Of a stretch of 64,000 nt of DNA, positions 28,579-37,742 are shown piece by piece; within the stretch, counting starts at the first letter, position 1, and the number at the start of each line of letters is the position of its first letter. Position numbers and translations under genes: made by a program. The notes below the pieces were generated by a model. The model worked only from the letters and a program-made list of their open reading frames with translations, did not search any database and was not told where the DNA came from. The stretch is from Shewanella fodinae. GTDB taxonomy: Bacteria; Pseudomonadota; Gammaproteobacteria; Enterobacterales; Shewanellaceae. The DNA lies in contig NZ_BMXW01000006.1 in the NCBI RefSeq assembly GCF_014651955.1, forward strand, positions 68,021 through 132,020, in the 5' to 3' direction.

Positions 28579-29160
28579 ATGGCCAGAAATCGTCCAGGCA
28601 GCGGACAGGTAAGGATCATTGCAGGCCAATGGCGGTCACGCAAATTACCCATACAGGATCTGGAAGGATTACGCCCAACCACAGATAGAGTCAGAGAAAC
28701 CTTGTTTAACTGGCTCAGTGGTCATCTTACTGGCGCGAGTGTGCTTGATTGTTTTGCCGGTAGTGGTGCGCTGTCGTTAGAAGCGCTGTCGCGTTATGCC
28801 GCCTTTGCCCGAATTCATGAATTGCAGCGTAGCGCCGCGGATCAGCTCAAACGCAACTTGGCAACCCTCAAATGTGACAACGCGGAAGTGCTGGTCGGTG
28901 ATACCTTGCAACTCCTGCAGCGACCAGTTGATAAACGTTTTGATATCGTATTTATCGATCCGCCATTTCGTAAAGGGCTGGCAGCGCCAACCATAGCGCT
29001 GTTGCAGCAAGGATGGCTCAACGATGACGCGTTGATTTATGTGGAGGTAGAGACTGAATTGCACGACTTGCAGGTGCCCGCGCAATGGCAACCTTTAAAA
29101 GAGAAACAGGCGGGTCAAGTCAGTTATCGCTTATATCGCTACCAGGAGCAGACTGCATGA
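28579..29160 (+). CDS. rsmD: RsmD, 16S rRNA m2G966 methyltransferase
   Basis: 193 residues. SAM-binding motif DCFAGSGALSLEALSRYA (residues 53-70) and the catalytic DPPF (FIDPPFRKG, near 126). RIIAGQWRSRKLP at the N-terminus is typical. Methylates G966 in 16S rRNA. Divergent from ftsY over 243 bases, as in E. coli. Overlaps the yhhL start by 4 bases. Confidence 0.93.
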   Translation: MARNRPGSGQVRIIAGQWRSRKLPIQDLEGLRPTTDRVRETLFNWLSGHLTGASVLDCFAGSGALSLEALSRYAAFARIHELQRSAADQLKRNLATLKCDNAEVLVGDTLQLLQRPVDKRFDIVFIDPPFRKGLAAPTIALLQQGWLNDDALIYVEVETELHDLQVPAQWQPLKEKQAGQVSYRLYRYQEQTA

Positions 29161-29450
29161 ACATGAGTATTATCATTGGCAAGCTGGTCACTGCCTTTGC
29201 ATGGCTGCTGATGCTGTTCAACCTGCTACATCCGTTTGATGGCAAAATTGTCATCATTCTCAATATCCTATTAGGCGTTACCGCTATTATGCACGGCCTG
29301 CAGACGTTGATCTTTCATACACTGTTCAGTCAGGCGTTGCCACTGCGCGCAAAAGACTATATCAACGCTTTTGTCTTTGGCGTATTTGCACTGTTGTACT
29401 ATCGTCAGCGGCTGCTACAGCACAACGCTGACGCCAGCCGCAAGCGTTAA
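29157..29450 (+). CDS. yhhL: YhhL-like DUF1145 membrane protein
   Basis: 97 residues with about three hydrophobic segments, matching the DUF1145/YhhL family. ATG at 29157 overlaps the rsmD TGA (ATGA). The rsmD-yhhL order is the same as in E. coli next to ftsYEX, supporting the identity. Function is not known. It converges on the DUF4870 gene with 4 bases between stops, with no terminator hairpin. Confidence 0.8.
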   Translation: MNMSIIIGKLVTAFAWLLMLFNLLHPFDGKIVIILNILLGVTAIMHGLQTLIFHTLFSQALPLRAKDYINAFVFGVFALLYYRQRLLQHNADASRKR

Positions 29451-29454
29451 CACC

Positions 29455-29799
29455 TTATAGAAAACCAATAGCCAGCGGGTATTTAAAGACTTTGCCTTCG
29501 CTGGCTTTAATAGCGGCAATGATGGTGAAGATCACATTCAACAACACCAAGAGGCCAATCAGAAAGAAACCTATGAGCAAGAACGCCAAAACAATGGCAA
29601 CGGCATAGTAGATCAACATGCTGATTTGAAAATTCAAGGTATTACGGCCACAGGCATCGACAAACGCCGAGTCTTCCCGTTTCATCAACCATACAATAAG
29701 CGGCCCCAGAATATTACCAAAGGGGATCAGATAACCGGCAAATGTTGCCAGATGCACCAGCATCCCCATGTCACGTTCCTGTTTTGGCAATTCGTACAT
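29455..29799 (-). CDS. DUF4870 membrane protein
   Basis: 114 residues from the inner ATG at 29799 (the longer frame reaches into the MOSC gene). Two to three hydrophobic segments; the conserved DUF4870 motif GNILGPLIVWLMKRED (residues 28-43), then the region N.QISM and YAVAIVLAFLLIGF. Family of small membrane proteins of unknown role. Follows the MOSC gene by 5 bases, so it is probably co-transcribed. Confidence 0.8.
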   Translation of the reverse strand: MYELPKQERDMGMLVHLATFAGYLIPFGNILGPLIVWLMKREDSAFVDACGRNTLNFQISMLIYYAVAIVLAFLLIGFFLIGLLVLLNVIFTIIAAIKASEGKVFKYPLAIGFL

Positions 29800-29804
29800 A
29801 ATGA

Positions 29805-30524
29805 CTAGCTTCCCTGTAAAGTTTGTAACTGCGCAGGCCCATGCAACCGCTTGTGCCAATCTTCCACCACACCGTTATTCAGGCGTTGTTGCAAATTATG
29901 CTGCCAGTTGGCGGCTAACCCATCGGCAGCTAACAGCTTTTCATAAGCCGCGGCATCATACTGTGGCGTAAAATATAGTGCCATCGCTTGTGCTAAGCTG
30001 ACCGACGAACGCCGCTCCAGCAAGCGCAACTGCTGTTGAGGGTGAATACTGCCCTCATCAAGCACTCGGTAAAACCAACCGCACATGGCACTATCTTGCA
30101 TCACCTGTGAAAAATTTGGCTGACAAAATTGGACATTGAGCTTAAAGCAAGGCGAGCGCGGTTGCGTTACCTGCAACCGCACCGTACCGATGGCGACAAT
30201 ATCACCAATGAACAGATCCTGTTCCGTCAGCCCCAACGATGAAATATTTTCGCCCATAGCGGGAGCTGTATGGGTTGTTCCGGCTAACCCTAGCTGTTGA
30301 TAAGCTTGATAATGTTCTAGGGGAAAATGATGCAGCACTCTATCAACTCCGCCGTGGTTTTTGCTATCTGCCTGAGCATCATGCAGTACCCCTGTGTAAG
30401 TCACCTGTAACAATGACTGCGGTTTTTTACTGTCAATACCACTGGGCAAGCCATCACGAAACGCCAGATTGTCACCGGCATAAAGGCCGCAGAGTTGATG
30501 TTCGGGCAAAAGAGAAAATGGCAT
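29805..30524 (-). CDS. yiiM: MOSC domain protein, YiiM-like
   Basis: 239 residues. Matches E. coli YiiM: NHGGVDRVLHHFPLEHY early and the MOSC cysteine motif QPRSPCFKLN at about residues 118-127. MOSC proteins bind a molybdenum or metal-sulfur centre; YiiM confers 6-N-hydroxylaminopurine resistance in E. coli. C-terminal 3-alpha region (RLLERRSSVSLAQAMALYF) is also YiiM-like. Soluble. It starts the unit with the DUF4870 gene. Confidence 0.85.
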   Translation of the reverse strand: MPFSLLPEHQLCGLYAGDNLAFRDGLPSGIDSKKPQSLLQVTYTGVLHDAQADSKNHGGVDRVLHHFPLEHYQAYQQLGLAGTTHTAPAMGENISSLGLTEQDLFIGDIVAIGTVRLQVTQPRSPCFKLNVQFCQPNFSQVMQDSAMCGWFYRVLDEGSIHPQQQLRLLERRSSVSLAQAMALYFTPQYDAAAYEKLLAADGLAANWQHNLQQRLNNGVVEDWHKRLHGPAQLQTLQGS

Positions 30525-30601
30525 CTTAACGTCTTGATGAACAAATAATTAATCTGCAGTTTTTATCACAGAAGTTGGCGATTAGCCACACGATAAATTT
30601 G

Positions 30602-30625
30602 AAAAAACCCCGTTGGGGAACGGGG
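30602..30625 (-). terminator. minus-strand terminator upstream of yiiM
   Basis: Stem CCCCGTT / AACGGGG (30608-30614, 30619-30625) with a GGGG loop, followed on the minus strand by TTTTTT. It lies between the PfkB stop and the yiiM start and is the second of two minus-facing terminators in this 328-base gap. Confidence 0.75.
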
Positions 30626-30721
30626 TGGAAGGAATAACCAGCAAATGAGCGAACCTCTCGTCATTGCTGCAAACGAGGGTTACGCCGTTAATCATGCGCT
30701 ATTGCCATGACAGGTGTATGA

Positions 30722-30752
30722 CAAAAAATAAAGCCCCGCATCATGCGAGGCC
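30722..30752 (-). terminator. terminator of the PfkB kinase gene
   Basis: Stem GCCCCGCAT / ATGCGAGGC (30733-30741, 30743-30751, one mismatch) followed on the minus strand by TTTATTTTTT. It lies about 100 bases beyond the kinase stop. Confidence 0.7.
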
Positions 30753-30852
30753 AAAAAACCATCTAAAAGGAAGAATGAAGGGAGAGTATGCAGAAAACTT
30801 TCTCAGTACTCGCAGCGAATATTATTGGGACAGCATGACAACGACATGACGT

Positions 30853-31722
30853 CTATATAGTGTTTTTGTGACATCCGCTGCTGGCATCCTGCAGATATTG
30901 CCGCAAGGCGATGCCGGGCACTGAGGTTTCCGAGGCCACGGCATATGCCCCCCACACCGCGGCTTCGCCCATGGCAGCAGTAATCTCCAACCCCGACAAT
31001 AAACCGTGGATCAACCCCGCAGCGTAGACATCACCGGCACCCGTAGTATCCACCACCGCAGCGGTCACGGCAGAAATACGTGTTTCCCCTTCAGCACTGT
31101 ATAGCCGTGCCCCTTGTTCGCCCTCAGTCACAATAAAATAGCGCAATTCATCACCGGCAATCTGCTGGGCAAACTGCCAATAGTTTAATGACGTGCGTTC
31201 ATGCATATCGGAATGCGATGACAGCAGCACATGACAGGGCCGCGGTCGATCATCTTTCGCCAACTGCGCCACCACCAGCGTGTGTGCCAAAGCGCTATGC
31301 GCCCAACTGACCGCGCCTTCAGCGGAGGTATTAAGATACAGCGCGTCCCACTCTTGCCAGCGTGGCGGAGCGGCTAACTGAAATGTGGGCCGTTGTGGTC
31401 GGATAATGGTGCGTTCGCCATCAGGCGTCATCACCAACAAGATTTCACTGGTACTTCCGTCATGTCGTTGTACCCGCCGGCAATCCAGTCCTTGCATACC
31501 CGCTTCGGCCAGTACCCAATCTCCTAACTCATCGTGACCGACCTGACTCACCAAGGCCACTTTATGTCCGGCCCATTCCAGTCCGATCCCAGTATTGGCG
31601 CCACCGCCACCCAAGCGCCGACCGCCGTCTTGATAATGAAAGCGTCCGCCGGTTCGTAACGCTTTGTTGAGCAACAGAATACGGTCACAATTTAGATTGG
31701 CTATCAGTAGAATATTGGCCAT
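30853..31722 (-). CDS. PfkB family carbohydrate kinase
   Basis: 289 residues from the ATG that has an AGAGGA ribosome site. Glycine-rich substrate motif LGGGGANTGIGLEWAG near residue 37 and the PfkB signature 2, DTTGAGDVYAAG, with the catalytic aspartate near residue 234. Phosphorylates a sugar or nucleoside; the substrate cannot be told from sequence. 18 bases after the patatin stop, so the two genes are probably one unit though functionally unrelated. Confidence 0.85.
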   Translation of the reverse strand: MANILLIANLNCDRILLLNKALRTGGRFHYQDGGRRLGGGGANTGIGLEWAGHKVALVSQVGHDELGDWVLAEAGMQGLDCRRVQRHDGSTSEILLVMTPDGERTIIRPQRPTFQLAAPPRWQEWDALYLNTSAEGAVSWAHSALAHTLVVAQLAKDDRPRPCHVLLSSHSDMHERTSLNYWQFAQQIAGDELRYFIVTEGEQGARLYSAEGETRISAVTAAVVDTTGAGDVYAAGLIHGLLSGLEITAAMGEAAVWGAYAVASETSVPGIALRQYLQDASSGCHKNTI

Positions 31723-31740
31723 ATTTCCTCTGGAAAACAC

Positions 31741-32604
31741 TTAATCAGCAGATTGTAGAAACGCTTGTACGCGAGGCAATTGTGCCGCACCATCGCTGCG
31801 TCCTAAATGATAAACCGCCGCCACTTTGTCGATATTACGCTCCAAGCGCGACAGCCCCAATGGCGCTTTGGGCTGGATCACCAGCGCCGTGCCAGCCTGC
31901 AACGCCTGCTGTAACTGTTGTAACGCCTGGTTGTAGCGCTGATGCCGTACCATTAACGCTTTAGCGACCTCGGGATAATCTCGGTACACCCACTTTGCCA
32001 ACCAAGTCGGCTTGAAGGGCGATTTGCGGTACGCAGCATCCTGCGTCAGGATCACTAGCTGTTTACTGAAACCATCAGCCTGCGCCTGCTTTATCGGAAT
32101 GGCATCGGCAATGCCACCATCCAGATAAGGTATGTCATTAATCAGCATTGGGTGCGATATAAAAGGCAAACTGGAGGATGCAATCAAGACATCCAGCAAT
32201 CGCTGATGATCATGGAAATCAGCCATGCCAAAGAATTCGGTGTTACCTGTGACACAGTTGAATGCCCCCACTTTGAACTCTGAACCGCTGTTTAGGAAGT
32301 TTTCGAAGTCAAATGGGATTAACTCATTTGCCATACGACGGTAGGCAAAATCCACGTTGATATAATTACCGCGGCGCAACCAATGGCTCAGCCCCATGTA
32401 ACGTTTATCATTAAGGAAACCTTGCTGAATTTGCAGGTTACGTCCAGCTTGCCGTGACAGATAAGATGCCGGATAAATCGCCCCCGCCGAGACACCGACC
32501 AGATATGGGAAAGTTAGTCCGGCAGCCATAAAGCTATCCAGTACTCCCGCCGTATACATTGCCCGCAGTCCACCACCTTCCAACACTAATGCGGTTTGCT
32601 CCAT
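31741..32604 (-). CDS. patatin-like phospholipase, YjjU-like
   Basis: About 287 residues from the ATG at 32604 with an AGGAGAAC site. Oxyanion glycine loop LEGGGLRAMYTAGVLD at the N-terminus, nucleophile elbow GVSAG near residue 36 and the Asp of the Ser-Asp dyad in DGGIADAIP near 147. Bacterial patatin close to E. coli YjjU; probably a cytoplasmic acyl hydrolase. No signal peptide. Confidence 0.85.
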   Translation of the reverse strand: MEQTALVLEGGGLRAMYTAGVLDSFMAAGLTFPYLVGVSAGAIYPASYLSRQAGRNLQIQQGFLNDKRYMGLSHWLRRGNYINVDFAYRRMANELIPFDFENFLNSGSEFKVGAFNCVTGNTEFFGMADFHDHQRLLDVLIASSSLPFISHPMLINDIPYLDGGIADAIPIKQAQADGFSKQLVILTQDAAYRKSPFKPTWLAKWVYRDYPEVAKALMVRHQRYNQALQQLQQALQAGTALVIQPKAPLGLSRLERNIDKVAAVYHLGRSDGAAQLPRVQAFLQSAD

Positions 32605-32744
32605 TGCTGTTCTCCTGAACTTCACGGCATGCAGCATACCCAAGCTGGCAGCACAGGAAAACCTTTTGTCACTGACATTGGATATTTTTCAGCAGATGCT
32701 AAGCTAGCGTCGTATGAGTTTTCACTGTCACAAGGAGAGAAATA

Positions 32745-33038
32745 GTGAAACGGTTGTTGTTCTATCTGATTTTTGCCTATGCCTGCTGGATGATCTGGCA
32801 GCGATTAGCGGGCCACGAAGACAAGGTTGTAGCATCACCAGAATGGCAGCCGACTGTGATAGACAGTATCGAGGAACGGCTACCCGAAGTCCCTCCTCAA
32901 TTTAAATGTGATGGCCGCCAATACTGTTCACAGATGCGTTCTCGAGCAGAAGCCGAGTTTTTCCTGCGCCACTGTCCTAATGTCAAAATGGATGGCGACC
33001 ATGACGGGATCCCCTGCGAGCGAGACAGTCGCTGGTGA
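32745..33038 (+). CDS. Excalibur calcium-binding domain protein
   Basis: 97 residues. An N-terminal membrane anchor or signal (residues 3-22), a linker, then the Excalibur domain with two cysteine pairs and a DxDxDG loop: CDGRQYCSQM, CPNVKMDGDHDGIPCE. The domain is an extracellular calcium-binding module also found at the ends of thermonucleases. GGAGAG site before the ATG. Stands alone. Confidence 0.85.
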   Translation: MKRLLFYLIFAYACWMIWQRLAGHEDKVVASPEWQPTVIDSIEERLPEVPPQFKCDGRQYCSQMRSRAEAEFFLRHCPNVKMDGDHDGIPCERDSRW

Positions 33039-33156
33039 TCACGTTCTCCGCAATGTAAACGTGGCCGCCGGATACTCAGCGGCCATTTTGTCCAGCCAAA
33101 CCTCACTATCATGCGTGAATTCCTGCACACATCACAATTGCCAAACTTAATAATAC

Positions 33157-33177
33157 AAATGATAATAAATATCATTT
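33157..33177. promoter_or_regulatory. Fur box ahead of the iron-regulated membrane operon
   Basis: AAATGATA-ATAAA-TATCATTT, a perfect 8-bp-arm palindrome; the core TGATAATAAATATCA matches the 7-1-7 Fur pattern with one mismatch. It is about 85 bases upstream of the start of the next gene, in a very AT-rich promoter stretch. It predicts iron repression of the three genes that follow. Confidence 0.8.
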
Positions 33178-33259
33178 GATATTGAATGTGATTATGTTAT
33201 TTTGCGGCTCATTTCTTCATTCTTAAGTTGCTGATGCCCACACTTTATAAGGAATTTTC

Positions 33260-33523
33260 ATGTGGTATAGCGCCCTAATTCTTACCATGTTGGTAGCAAG
33301 TACACTGCTGTATCTGAGCAGTAAACAACAAGCCTTGCTCCACACGCCCTTACCCGTGGCACCCTACCGTTACCTGTCTTATGCGCTGTTGCTGGCGGCA
33401 TTAGTAGGTTGGAACCTGTTACTAAGTACAACAGCCGCAGTTTTTCTGTGGCTGTTATTGCTGGGCAGCTTATTAGGATGGATTCCGTTTTTATCGCTGT
33501 TACGCGGGAGTCCGCTGAAATGA
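33260..33523 (+). CDS. small membrane protein, DUF3325-like
   Basis: 87 residues, three hydrophobic segments with little else, similar in pattern to DUF3325 proteins found in iron-regulated operons before PepSY membrane proteins. AAGGAA site before the ATG. First gene after a Fur box. The next gene's ATG overlaps its TGA. Function unknown; the family name is a guess from size, hydrophobicity and neighbours. Confidence 0.6.
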   Translation: MWYSALILTMLVASTLLYLSSKQQALLHTPLPVAPYRYLSYALLLAALVGWNLLLSTTAAVFLWLLLLGSLLGWIPFLSLLRGSPLK

Positions 33524-33801
33524 ATGAGCGCAGTAAAATCCAGCCTGACTGGTTTGGTAAAACCGTTTGCGGCCTATTCCTGGGATTCGCCCTAGCGCTG
33601 GCACTGGTGGGTTGCTTTGCTTGGTTCGGCCCTGGAGGCATTGATGCCCAAGATAAATATCAGTTCAACATGTGGCTGCTAGCCCCCATCTGGTTAAGCG
33701 TGCTCAGCTTTGTCTATTTGTTCCATTCCACCCGTCGGGCATTGCTGTGGCTCGGTGGTGCCAACCTGCTGGCCTGGGGCCTGCTGCTGTTGTTGAGGTA
33801 A
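33520..33801 (+). CDS. small membrane protein, DUF3649-like
   Basis: 93 residues from the ATG that overlaps the upstream stop (ATGA). Three membrane segments (about residues 14-33, 45-62, 70-90), with LWLGGANLLAWG at the end. Resembles DUF3649, which is found with DUF3325 and PepSY proteins. The next gene begins 3 bases later. Second gene of the Fur-controlled unit; exact role unknown. Confidence 0.6.
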   Translation: MNERSKIQPDWFGKTVCGLFLGFALALALVGCFAWFGPGGIDAQDKYQFNMWLLAPIWLSVLSFVYLFHSTRRALLWLGGANLLAWGLLLLLR

Positions 33802-33804
33802 ACC

Positions 33805-35442
33805 ATGCAAATCCGCAGTGATATCCTAAGGATCTATCAGAAAGTGCATCTTTGGACTGGCATTACAGCTGGTATCTTACTATTTATCTGCTTCTTCGCT
33901 GGGGCACTGACAATGTTCAAGCCACAACTGTCTGCCTGGGCATCACCGCCTACCAGCATATTGCCGCAAATCGCCACGGCTCAGGCCGATGAGCTGTTGC
34001 AGCAGGCATTGGAGCAACATCCCGAGATTGCTAAAGGCTTTACCTTGCATCTGGAGGATGACAAGCATGCACCGCTGACTTGGTATAGTCATGGTGGTGG
34101 CCGAGGACTGAATCTAAATGCTGAACAATGGCAAGCAACATTGGATGAACATGGTCAGTTATTGACCCAGAAAGTGCAGCCAAGCCAACTCGGTACCTTG
34201 ATCGATCAATTACATCGCACGGCAGGTATCCCCGGGAATTTGGGACATGAACAACTAGGCGTACTGGTGATGGGGGTGGCCTCGATACTGTATTTTATGG
34301 CGCTGGTTTCCGGCGTCATCTTTCTGCTGCCAACCTTGGTTAAAACCCTATTTGCATTGCGACAAAAGAAGGGGCCAAGCCGATTCTGGCTAGACAGTCA
34401 TAACCTGTTAGGGATCACCGCATTACCCTTTCATATTGTCATTGCGATTACGGTCGTGGTGTTTGCCTTTCACGATGCCTTTTACGATGCGCTGGGAGAG
34501 TTTGTGTATGGTAAGACACCCGGCTTCAGCCGCGGTGCACCGCTAGTACAACCACTGAACATTACCCATTTGCCCCCCATTCGTGAAATCATTGCCACCG
34601 CTAATCAACATGCGCCAGGATATGAGGCGCGTACACTCACGTTTATGGGGCTAGATACTCCACGCCCTGCCGTGCGGATTGAAATGTACAATGAGCAAGC
34701 GTTGATGCGAGGCCCTTTGGCTGACTTTTTGTCGTTACAACCCTATTCACTGGAAACTCAGTTCAGTACCTTCTCGCCAACGGCAGCTGGCACTTGGGGC
34801 CGTATCGTTGCGGTATTCTTCGGACTACATTTTGGCAGTTTTGGCGGTATGCCAGGACGTTGGCTCTACTTTTTTATGGGACTCAGTGGCGCCATGCTGT
34901 TTTACAGTGGCAACCTGCTGTGGCTGGAAAAACGCCGCCAGCAACAAAAAGGCGCGGAATTGCCACAGCAGCCACGAAAGGTGCGGTTGATGGCAGCGGC
35001 AACCGTTGGCTGTTGCCTTGGGGCAATGGTTGCGGTGGCAATCACCATGTTGTTAGGGAAATGGCTGTATAGCTGGGTCACCAACATCAATCACAGTTAT
35101 CTGTGGAGTTACTATCTGTGTTTTGCCGCCGCGGTATTGTACAGTTTTTGGCGTGGTGCCGCCCGTGCTGCCATTCATCTGCTGCGGATAGGCGCGCTCG
35201 CTTGTATCGCCATGCCACTAACATCCGTGCTGGCAACTTATGCGCCGTCATTAGGCATTTGGGCACCGCACACACTGACCACCCTGATGGTAGATTTAGT
35301 GGCACTGTTATTCGCTTTCGGCTTTCTCTACAGTGCGCGTCTGACGCAACAACGGACAGTTAATGGTCCTGCAGATAGCATCTGGGCTATCATCGATAAA
35401 CAAAATTCGGCAACGCCTGCTTCACGCTTGTCTGTTTACTGA
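33805..35442 (+). CDS. PepSY-associated membrane protein of the Fur-controlled operon
   Basis: 545 residues. N-terminal membrane segment (residues 16-38), a periplasmic stretch, then further membrane segments around 155-175, 200-225 and, at the C-terminus, five more. PepSY_TM family proteins have histidines in membrane helices (HLWTG at residue ~12, SHNLLGITALPFHI, GLHFGSFGG) that can bind haem and are thought to reduce ferric siderophores in some species. With the Fur box this suggests a role in iron release; not proven. The 3' end overlaps the converging yqhC stop by 7 bases. Confidence 0.8.
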   Translation: MQIRSDILRIYQKVHLWTGITAGILLFICFFAGALTMFKPQLSAWASPPTSILPQIATAQADELLQQALEQHPEIAKGFTLHLEDDKHAPLTWYSHGGGRGLNLNAEQWQATLDEHGQLLTQKVQPSQLGTLIDQLHRTAGIPGNLGHEQLGVLVMGVASILYFMALVSGVIFLLPTLVKTLFALRQKKGPSRFWLDSHNLLGITALPFHIVIAITVVVFAFHDAFYDALGEFVYGKTPGFSRGAPLVQPLNITHLPPIREIIATANQHAPGYEARTLTFMGLDTPRPAVRIEMYNEQALMRGPLADFLSLQPYSLETQFSTFSPTAAGTWGRIVAVFFGLHFGSFGGMPGRWLYFFMGLSGAMLFYSGNLLWLEKRRQQQKGAELPQQPRKVRLMAAATVGCCLGAMVAVAITMLLGKWLYSWVTNINHSYLWSYYLCFAAAVLYSFWRGAARAAIHLLRIGALACIAMPLTSVLATYAPSLGIWAPHTLTTLMVDLVALLFAFGFLYSARLTQQRTVNGPADSIWAIIDKQNSATPASRLSVY

Positions 35443-36320
35443 AATTCTTCGGGAGTCCTGGCATAGTTGCCGGGACTCTGATTGAAATAACGTTTGAATT
35501 CACGGCTAAATTGCGCAGCGCTCTCATACCCGACCCCTGCCGCCGCTTGCTTTACCCGCGCCCCTTGCAGCAACAACTCCCGTGCCCGATTTAAGCGCAA
35601 CTTCTTCAGATATTGGATCGGCGATGACGCGGTTACTTCGCGGAAACAACGGTGAAATGCCGAGCTGCTCATATTGACCAACTCCGCCAAATGTTCCACT
35701 TCAACGGTATCGCTGTAATGTCGGTGCATGAACTGTAGCGCTTTGTCGATCCGCGCCAGACGACTATGTGCTGAGGCCAGCGCATACAGCGGAGCCGCAT
35801 TCTCGCTCAGCAAAATACGGAATAGCAGTTCCTGCACTATGCCATCCCCCAGCACTGCTGCTTCCAATGGCGACTGCAATGCGCACAACAATCGTTCAAT
35901 ACAACAGTTGAGCAACTCACTATTTTGGGTGAGAAAAACTCCGGGTTGACGACTCATATCCTGAGTAACCGGTAACCGATAATGCTGGCTTAATTGGTGG
36001 ATCACGTGGCTGAGCTGCTGCGCATCAATATCCACCATCATCACTAGAGTAGGCTCATCGGCTGAGGCAAAGGTTTCACATTCAACCGGCATTGGCACCG
36101 TCATCACCAATGGCTGCTGAGGGTTATATTCCAATACGTTGTCTTCGATGAATAATCGCTTGCGCCCCTGCCCCACAATCATGATGCCTTGCCAATAATA
36201 CATAGGGCGGCGGCTGCGATAGCTGTCAGCGCGGAAAATACGGATCCCCGGAATGACGGTAGCAAAAGTACCGCTCTTGGGGGCAAGTGCCGCCATCAGA
36301 CGCGCTATTTCAGACATCAA
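35436..36320 (-). CDS. yqhC: AraC family regulator, YqhC-like
   Basis: 294 residues. An AraC_N domain at the N-terminus (residues ~20-175, with PMYYWQGIMIVGQGRKR) and two HTH motifs at the C-terminus, ending in YESAAQFSREFKRYFNQSP. In E. coli YqhC activates the aldehyde reductase yqhD, which lies directly beside it here and is divergent, so the same role is expected. YqhC responds to reactive aldehydes in the family. Confidence 0.87.
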   Translation of the reverse strand: MMSEIARLMAALAPKSGTFATVIPGIRIFRADSYRSRRPMYYWQGIMIVGQGRKRLFIEDNVLEYNPQQPLVMTVPMPVECETFASADEPTLVMMVDIDAQQLSHVIHQLSQHYRLPVTQDMSRQPGVFLTQNSELLNCCIERLLCALQSPLEAAVLGDGIVQELLFRILLSENAAPLYALASAHSRLARIDKALQFMHRHYSDTVEVEHLAELVNMSSSAFHRCFREVTASSPIQYLKKLRLNRARELLLQGARVKQAAAGVGYESAAQFSREFKRYFNQSPGNYARTPEEFQ

Positions 36321-36488
36321 TTAATCCTTATTTGCAGAAATCAGCAGTATTTAACCATCAAATGACCACTATTTTACAGTATGAAGCAGGAATAGGCATA
36401 AATTGGCCAGCAATGGGTATGGCGCTTCGCTGGCAGAGGATTACTATGGCAACCATTGAACTATGCTTGGCAAATGGAGACTGTGTCC

Positions 36489-37646
36489 ATGTTTAACTTT
36501 GATTATCGTAATCCTACTCATATCGTCTTTGGTAAAGACCGCATTGCCGAAATCGACAAGCTGATACCACCGCAAGCGCGGGTATTGGTGTTGTACGGCG
36601 GTGGCAGCGTTAAAAAATTTGGCACCCTTGAGGCGGTCAAGCAGGCACTGGGTACTCGCCAACAGTTCGAGTTTGGCGGGATAGAAGCCAATCCACGTTA
36701 TGAAACATTGATGCGTGCCGCTGCCTTAGCAAAAGCAGAAAACATCGATTTCCTGCTAGCTGTTGGCGGTGGTTCGGTAATGGATGGTACTAAGTTTGTG
36801 GCGCTAGCGACCCATTTTGCAGGTGACGCAGCCACCTTACTGTGGAACGGCACCGCCGCCGTTGACAGCAGTAAGATACTGCCGCTAGCCACTGTTGCAA
36901 CGTTGCCCGCCACAGGTTCAGAGATGAATGCTTTTGCGGTGGTCAGCCATCCCAAAGGCAAATTTGGTATCAATCATGCGCAGTGCTATCCGCAATTTTC
37001 AGTACTCGATCCGAGTCTGACTTTCACGCTGCCAAAAATCCAAGTCGCAAATGGCGTAGTCGATGCTTTTGTCCATGTATGCGAGCAGTACGTGACTTAT
37101 GCTGCTGAAGCAAAAGTGCAGGATCGCTTTGCCGAAGGATTGCTGCAGACGCTGATTGAAGTGGGGCCGATCACTGTAGCACAGCCACAGGATTATGATG
37201 CGCGCGCCAATCTGGTGTGGGCCGCCACCAACGCCCTTAACGGCCTCATAGGCACCGGGGTACCGCAAGACTGGGCAACTCATATGATAGGTCATGAACT
37301 GACTGCCCGTTTTGGGATTGATCATGCACAAACATTGGCGATTGTCATGCCATCATTGTGGCAGGTATGCCGCGAGCAGAAACACACAAAATTACTGCAA
37401 TATGCTGAGCGCGTTTGGAATATTACAACGGGCAGCGATGCAGAGCGTATTGATGCCGCAATTGCCAAAACCCGTGAATTTTTTGAAAGCCTGGGCATTA
37501 AAACCCGGCTCCGGGATTACGATGTGGCAAAAGCTGATATCGACGATATCATCTCTGCCTTGGAAGCCCATCGTATGGTAAAACTGGGAGAGCACCAAGC
37601 AATCACGCCAGCAGTCAGCCGCCAGATCTTGGAACAAGCCTGGTAA
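36489..37646 (+). CDS. yqhD: YqhD, NADPH-dependent aldehyde reductase
   Basis: 385 residues, iron-containing alcohol dehydrogenase family and close along its length to E. coli YqhD. Shows LYGGGSVKKFG and LLAVGGGSVMDGTKF for cofactor binding and the metal ligand region GVVDAFVHVCEQY, ATHMIGHELTARFGIDHAQTLA. Detoxifies short-chain aldehydes such as methylglyoxal or glyoxal. The ATG at 36489 is preceded by GGAGA; the earlier ATG is not needed. Divergent from yqhC. Confidence 0.93.
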   Translation: MFNFDYRNPTHIVFGKDRIAEIDKLIPPQARVLVLYGGGSVKKFGTLEAVKQALGTRQQFEFGGIEANPRYETLMRAAALAKAENIDFLLAVGGGSVMDGTKFVALATHFAGDAATLLWNGTAAVDSSKILPLATVATLPATGSEMNAFAVVSHPKGKFGINHAQCYPQFSVLDPSLTFTLPKIQVANGVVDAFVHVCEQYVTYAAEAKVQDRFAEGLLQTLIEVGPITVAQPQDYDARANLVWAATNALNGLIGTGVPQDWATHMIGHELTARFGIDHAQTLAIVMPSLWQVCREQKHTKLLQYAERVWNITTGSDAERIDAAIAKTREFFESLGIKTRLRDYDVAKADIDDIISALEAHRMVKLGEHQAITPAVSRQILEQAW

Positions 37647-37702
37647 CCAGCACTTTGGGCTGACAACATATCACAGTTCATGATCGCTAATAGTGTAAAA
37701 AG

Positions 37703-37722
37703 TCAGGGCCAGCAGGCCCTGA
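37703..37722. terminator. bidirectional terminator
   Basis: Stem TCAGGGCC / GGCCCTGA with an AGCA loop. Plus strand continues TTTT (yqhD side) and minus strand continues CTTTTT (side of the Met-rich periplasmic gene), so it serves both. Confidence 0.8.
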
Positions 37723-37742
37723 TTTTCACTGACAACTTACCT

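Noticed and set aside
30664..30849. 61-codon plus-strand frame between yiiM and the PfkB gene
   Set aside because: Crosses a terminator hairpin, has no family pattern and no clear ribosome site.
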